Shown here one piece after another: positions 61,852 through 64,000 of a stretch of DNA of 64,000 nucleotides. The DNA is taken from assembly GCA_913778495.1 (NCBI GenBank), contig CAJYVD010000002.1, positions 1-64,000 on the forward strand, given 5' to 3'. The stretch is from an uncultured Pantoea sp. (GTDB lineage Bacteria > Pseudomonadota > Gammaproteobacteria > Enterobacterales > Enterobacteriaceae). The notes under the pieces were generated by a model. That model did no database searches. It was not told where the DNA came from and saw only the letters and a program-made list of their open reading frames with translations. Numbering within the stretch: the first letter of the stretch is position 1; each line of letters opens with the position of its first letter. Both the position numbers and the translations under genes were made by a program.

Positions 61852-63698
61852 GCTGATGCCTCCACAGTTGTGGTGCGCGAAGACGCCTGTCGGACAAGAC
61901 GGCTCAGGCAGCTCTTCACGCTGATATTCGCATCCTCAAACTGTCGCGATGGCAAATGTGGGCGTGGCAACGCATGGGTGTAGTAATGGGCACCTTCAAC
62001 GGGGAAACCGATCGCCCAAAGGTTTTCGTCGGCCACTCCACGAGCGTTAATCGGATGCAGCGCTTTATCTACCGCCATACCGCCCGGATGATAATCACCG
62101 TTCATATAAGGCGTAATGATCCCGTTCTTAAGCAGATTACGATTAAGCTCACTGCCATCAGTCAGAGGGGAATAGGCGTCGAGTCTGGCGATAACTATGG
62201 CATCTACCGGGCGCTGGTAATTTTGCTGGGTAAACTGGCCGTGCAGGACGAAGCGGGACTGACTTTCATCGCAAACAATCCGGGTCGCCGGACCGCCGCC
62301 CAGGGTGACCACACCGGCCGCAAACAAGGCAAGCAGTTCCTGGTTTCTGCGCAGCGGAGGGCCGAAAGAAATGCGATTAATAATCGGATTAAAGGATTCG
62401 ATAAAATATCGGTGCGATTCAGGCGTCAACCCGCTCCATTCAACCGCCCGGCGCAAGGCTTCACGCACATCGCGCAAGACATCCGTTGCCGCCTTTAACG
62501 GGCTGTTCATATTGCCCAATTTAGCCTGCTGCAAATCATGATTAACTGACTCAAGGAAGAATGCACACCAGGCGGGATAGTCATCAAATGTCCTGTTACG
62601 CAGCGGCCAGAGCACCTGTTCAATCTGCGCAACAACATGTTTGTCGGCGCTGAAAGTGTGCGGATCCAGCCTTATCTGCGTCAGCGCGCACTGCCAGGCA
62701 TAAGCCATCTCTTTAATTAAGAGCGGCAATATCTGCGATTGGAAATCGATCTGTTTCGAATTCCGCTCGGCTAGATTGCTGGCAGCGATCGCCTCTACCA
62801 CCGCAGGCGTCAGAAATTGCCCGATGTGACGTCCGGTCAGCCCCTTTTGATTAATGCCCCTTGCCGCAAACGGCAAACACTGGCGCGAGGACAGTACTAT
62901 TTCCGGTTCTCTCCCCGAGGCGATATATTCAAGCCCGTCACCGGATTCGATATAGCGTCCCCCGCGTCCGAGGGTCAGCGCCGAAATCGCGTCATGCGCC
63001 GTCAGGCCGAACCCCTGAATAAGCACCCGGCATTTTGCCGAAAGCGCATCAAGGCGTTTAACCGGATAGGGAGAAGCGTGATAAGCCAGCAGCGGATTGC
63101 GATCGCGATGACGCTCACAGAAAGCTGAGAAATGGTTATCACCGTGCGTGGGTTTACGGTACCCGTGCCCGGTGGTCAGGAAAACGAAATCACAGGCTAT
63201 ACTTTTTCCGTCTTGCAGAGTGACGGTAAAACGTTCGTCTTTGGTCAGGTTCACCGCAACCTGACGATATTCGGTAATCGTGATATTTTGCGATAACAGC
63301 TTAAGTAAACGCTGATAGTAATCCGCGAGGTATTCACCCAGCAGGGATCGCGGCAAATACGCCATATCCGTTAGCTCTGCCCCAACGCCATGTTGCGTAA
63401 AGCTATCGTTATCACGCCGGTAACCCGCCGTTTTTGCCCATTGAATAAACGATTCGCCTCCGGCTTTCAATGCCTGGCTGTTACCTGCGAACAAGGTGAT
63501 TTGAGAAGAGACCGTGTTCACCAATAAATGCGCCGGTTGTTCTGCCGGATGGCTTCCCTGCCCCGGATTACCGGGATTAATAATATGCAGGTGAATCGGA
63601 TCCTGAATACCATCGTTAATGACATTTTCAATAATACGGTCAAGGACATTCAGGCCACGAGGACCAAAACCAATAATCGCGAGATGATTAACGCGCAC
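61848..63698 (-). CDS. FAD/NAD(P)-binding protein (PF13454-like)
   Basis: 616 residues from a GTG at 63698 with AAGGAG seven bases upstream; the longer frame is not supported. The N-terminal dinucleotide motif is HLAIIGFGPRGLNVLDRIIE, with a second Rossmann-like stretch GFGLTAHDAISALTLGRGGR. The family is a flavoprotein group of unknown reaction, related to amine or hydrocarbon oxidoreductases. It overlaps the metallo-hydrolase gene by 11 bases. Confidence 0.8.
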   Translation of the reverse strand: MRVNHLAIIGFGPRGLNVLDRIIENVINDGIQDPIHLHIINPGNPGQGSHPAEQPAHLLVNTVSSQITLFAGNSQALKAGGESFIQWAKTAGYRRDNDSFTQHGVGAELTDMAYLPRSLLGEYLADYYQRLLKLLSQNITITEYRQVAVNLTKDERFTVTLQDGKSIACDFVFLTTGHGYRKPTHGDNHFSAFCERHRDRNPLLAYHASPYPVKRLDALSAKCRVLIQGFGLTAHDAISALTLGRGGRYIESGDGLEYIASGREPEIVLSSRQCLPFAARGINQKGLTGRHIGQFLTPAVVEAIAASNLAERNSKQIDFQSQILPLLIKEMAYAWQCALTQIRLDPHTFSADKHVVAQIEQVLWPLRNRTFDDYPAWCAFFLESVNHDLQQAKLGNMNSPLKAATDVLRDVREALRRAVEWSGLTPESHRYFIESFNPIINRISFGPPLRRNQELLALFAAGVVTLGGGPATRIVCDESQSRFVLHGQFTQQNYQRPVDAIVIARLDAYSPLTDGSELNRNLLKNGIITPYMNGDYHPGGMAVDKALHPINARGVADENLWAIGFPVEGAHYYTHALPRPHLPSRQFEDANISVKSCLSRLVRQASSRTTTVEASA

Positions 63699-64000
63699 GG
63701 ATCTCTCCTTCTGGTGGAAGGTGGAGTTGTACAATATTTTCTTCGCCCTTAAAGCGCGGGAATAACATTCGTACTTGTGGATCATGGCCGGGAATAATGC
63801 AGGTAAGATCGGATACCAGCTGCTTCATGGTATTATGCGCCGCCAGCATGTCGGGAATATCCATCACGATTGGAAACGGCGTTGAGGCATCGACATGGTG
63901 CCAGTAATGCGCAGAGTCGCTGGCCAAGACAATTTTGCCACGGGCGGTATTTACCGTGACAATTTGCAACCCTGCGGTGTGCCCGCCAACAAGCAACGTA
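63688..64000 (-). CDS. Metallo-beta-lactamase-fold hydrolase, N-acyl homoserine lactonase-like (partial)
   Basis: C-terminal part only, about 103 residues; the gene runs off the right edge. It shows GGHTAGLQIVTVNT, SDSAHYWHHVD and CIIPGHDPQVRMLFP, the ligand and product motifs of AHL-lactonase-type enzymes (AttM/AiiA group). The fold also covers other lactone hydrolases, so the substrate is open. It is the first visible gene of the operon. Confidence 0.8.
   Translation of the reverse strand, partial: TLLVGGHTAGLQIVTVNTARGKIVLASDSAHYWHHVDASTPFPIVMDIPDMLAAHNTMKQLVSDLTCIIPGHDPQVRMLFPRFKGEENIVQLHLPPEGEIRAR

Noticed and set aside
1-64000. CRISPR array or complete insertion sequence
   Set aside because: No regularly spaced repeats and no transposase frame with flanking inverted repeats were seen; mobile traces are limited to two integrase fragments and phage-type genes.

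Overview
The window looks like the chromosome of a member of the Enterobacterales, most probably Erwiniaceae close to Pantoea (inference). Gene content and much of the order match the flagellar region of Escherichia coli: tcyJLN-dcyD, fliAZ, fliC, fliDST, yedD, fliE, fliF-R, rcsA, dsrB, yodD, yedP, dgcQ, yodC, yedI, vsr, yedJ, mtfA and tRNA-Asn. Accessory genes are slotted into this backbone.

Layout. 1-818 has no gene but holds two inverted copies of a roughly 240-bp repeat. 819-3396 carries two tandem YcfT-like acyltransferase-3 membrane proteins. 3633-8378 is the cystine uptake and D-cysteine desulfhydrase block plus fliZ and fliA. 8520-18529 lies between fliA and fliC: an HNH endonuclease gene with its own apparent sigma28 promoter, a six-gene operon for a CDP-linked, apparently C-methylated deoxysugar, and a 1210-residue multi-domain glycosyltransferase; together these look like a flagellin glycosylation island. 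18614-22047 is fliC, fliD, fliS and fliT with clear sigma28 promoters. 22114-31657 is accessory: small unknown genes, a LexA-boxed dinI-like gene, a phage-type repressor with two divergent coiled-coil membrane proteins, a BLUF-EAL photoreceptor gene (bluF), a ymgB/ariR-like gene, two paralogous sRNA-like loci with MlrA/BluR-type operators, a family of three small aromatic-rich paralogues, and an AT-rich acyltransferase next to an integrase fragment.

32030-43468 is the fliE and fliFGHIJK-fliLMNOPQR block for the basal body, switch, ATPase and export gate. It is followed by rcsA (capsule regulator, with an RcsAB box), a Tar-type chemoreceptor, dsrB, yqaE-like, yodD and a DsrA-like sRNA candidate. 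47970-51653 has yedP-like phosphatase plus a GT81-like synthase (probable glucosylglycerate osmolyte pathway) and the diguanylate cyclase dgcQ. 51845-57667 has yodC, yedI, an orphan vsr without dcm, a ribbon-helix-helix protein, yedJ, an isolated phage-type ASCH-like gene and mtfA.

tRNA-Asn (57771-57846) is followed by a decayed P4-type integrase start. Then comes a tightly coupled minus-strand operon of seven genes (metallo-hydrolase, FAD/NAD(P)-binding protein, cupin, MFS transporter, glutathione-S-transferase-like isomerase, carboxymuconolactone-decarboxylase-like protein, ferredoxin). It looks like an island-borne degradation or detoxification pathway of unknown substrate and runs off the right edge.

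The two systems I consider most worth follow-up are the bluF neighbourhood (photoreceptor, three matching operators, paired sRNA-like loci, YmgB-like connector) and the sigma28-promoted HNH nuclease beside the flagellin modification island. All calls rest on reading the sequence and remembered family features; no database search was run.
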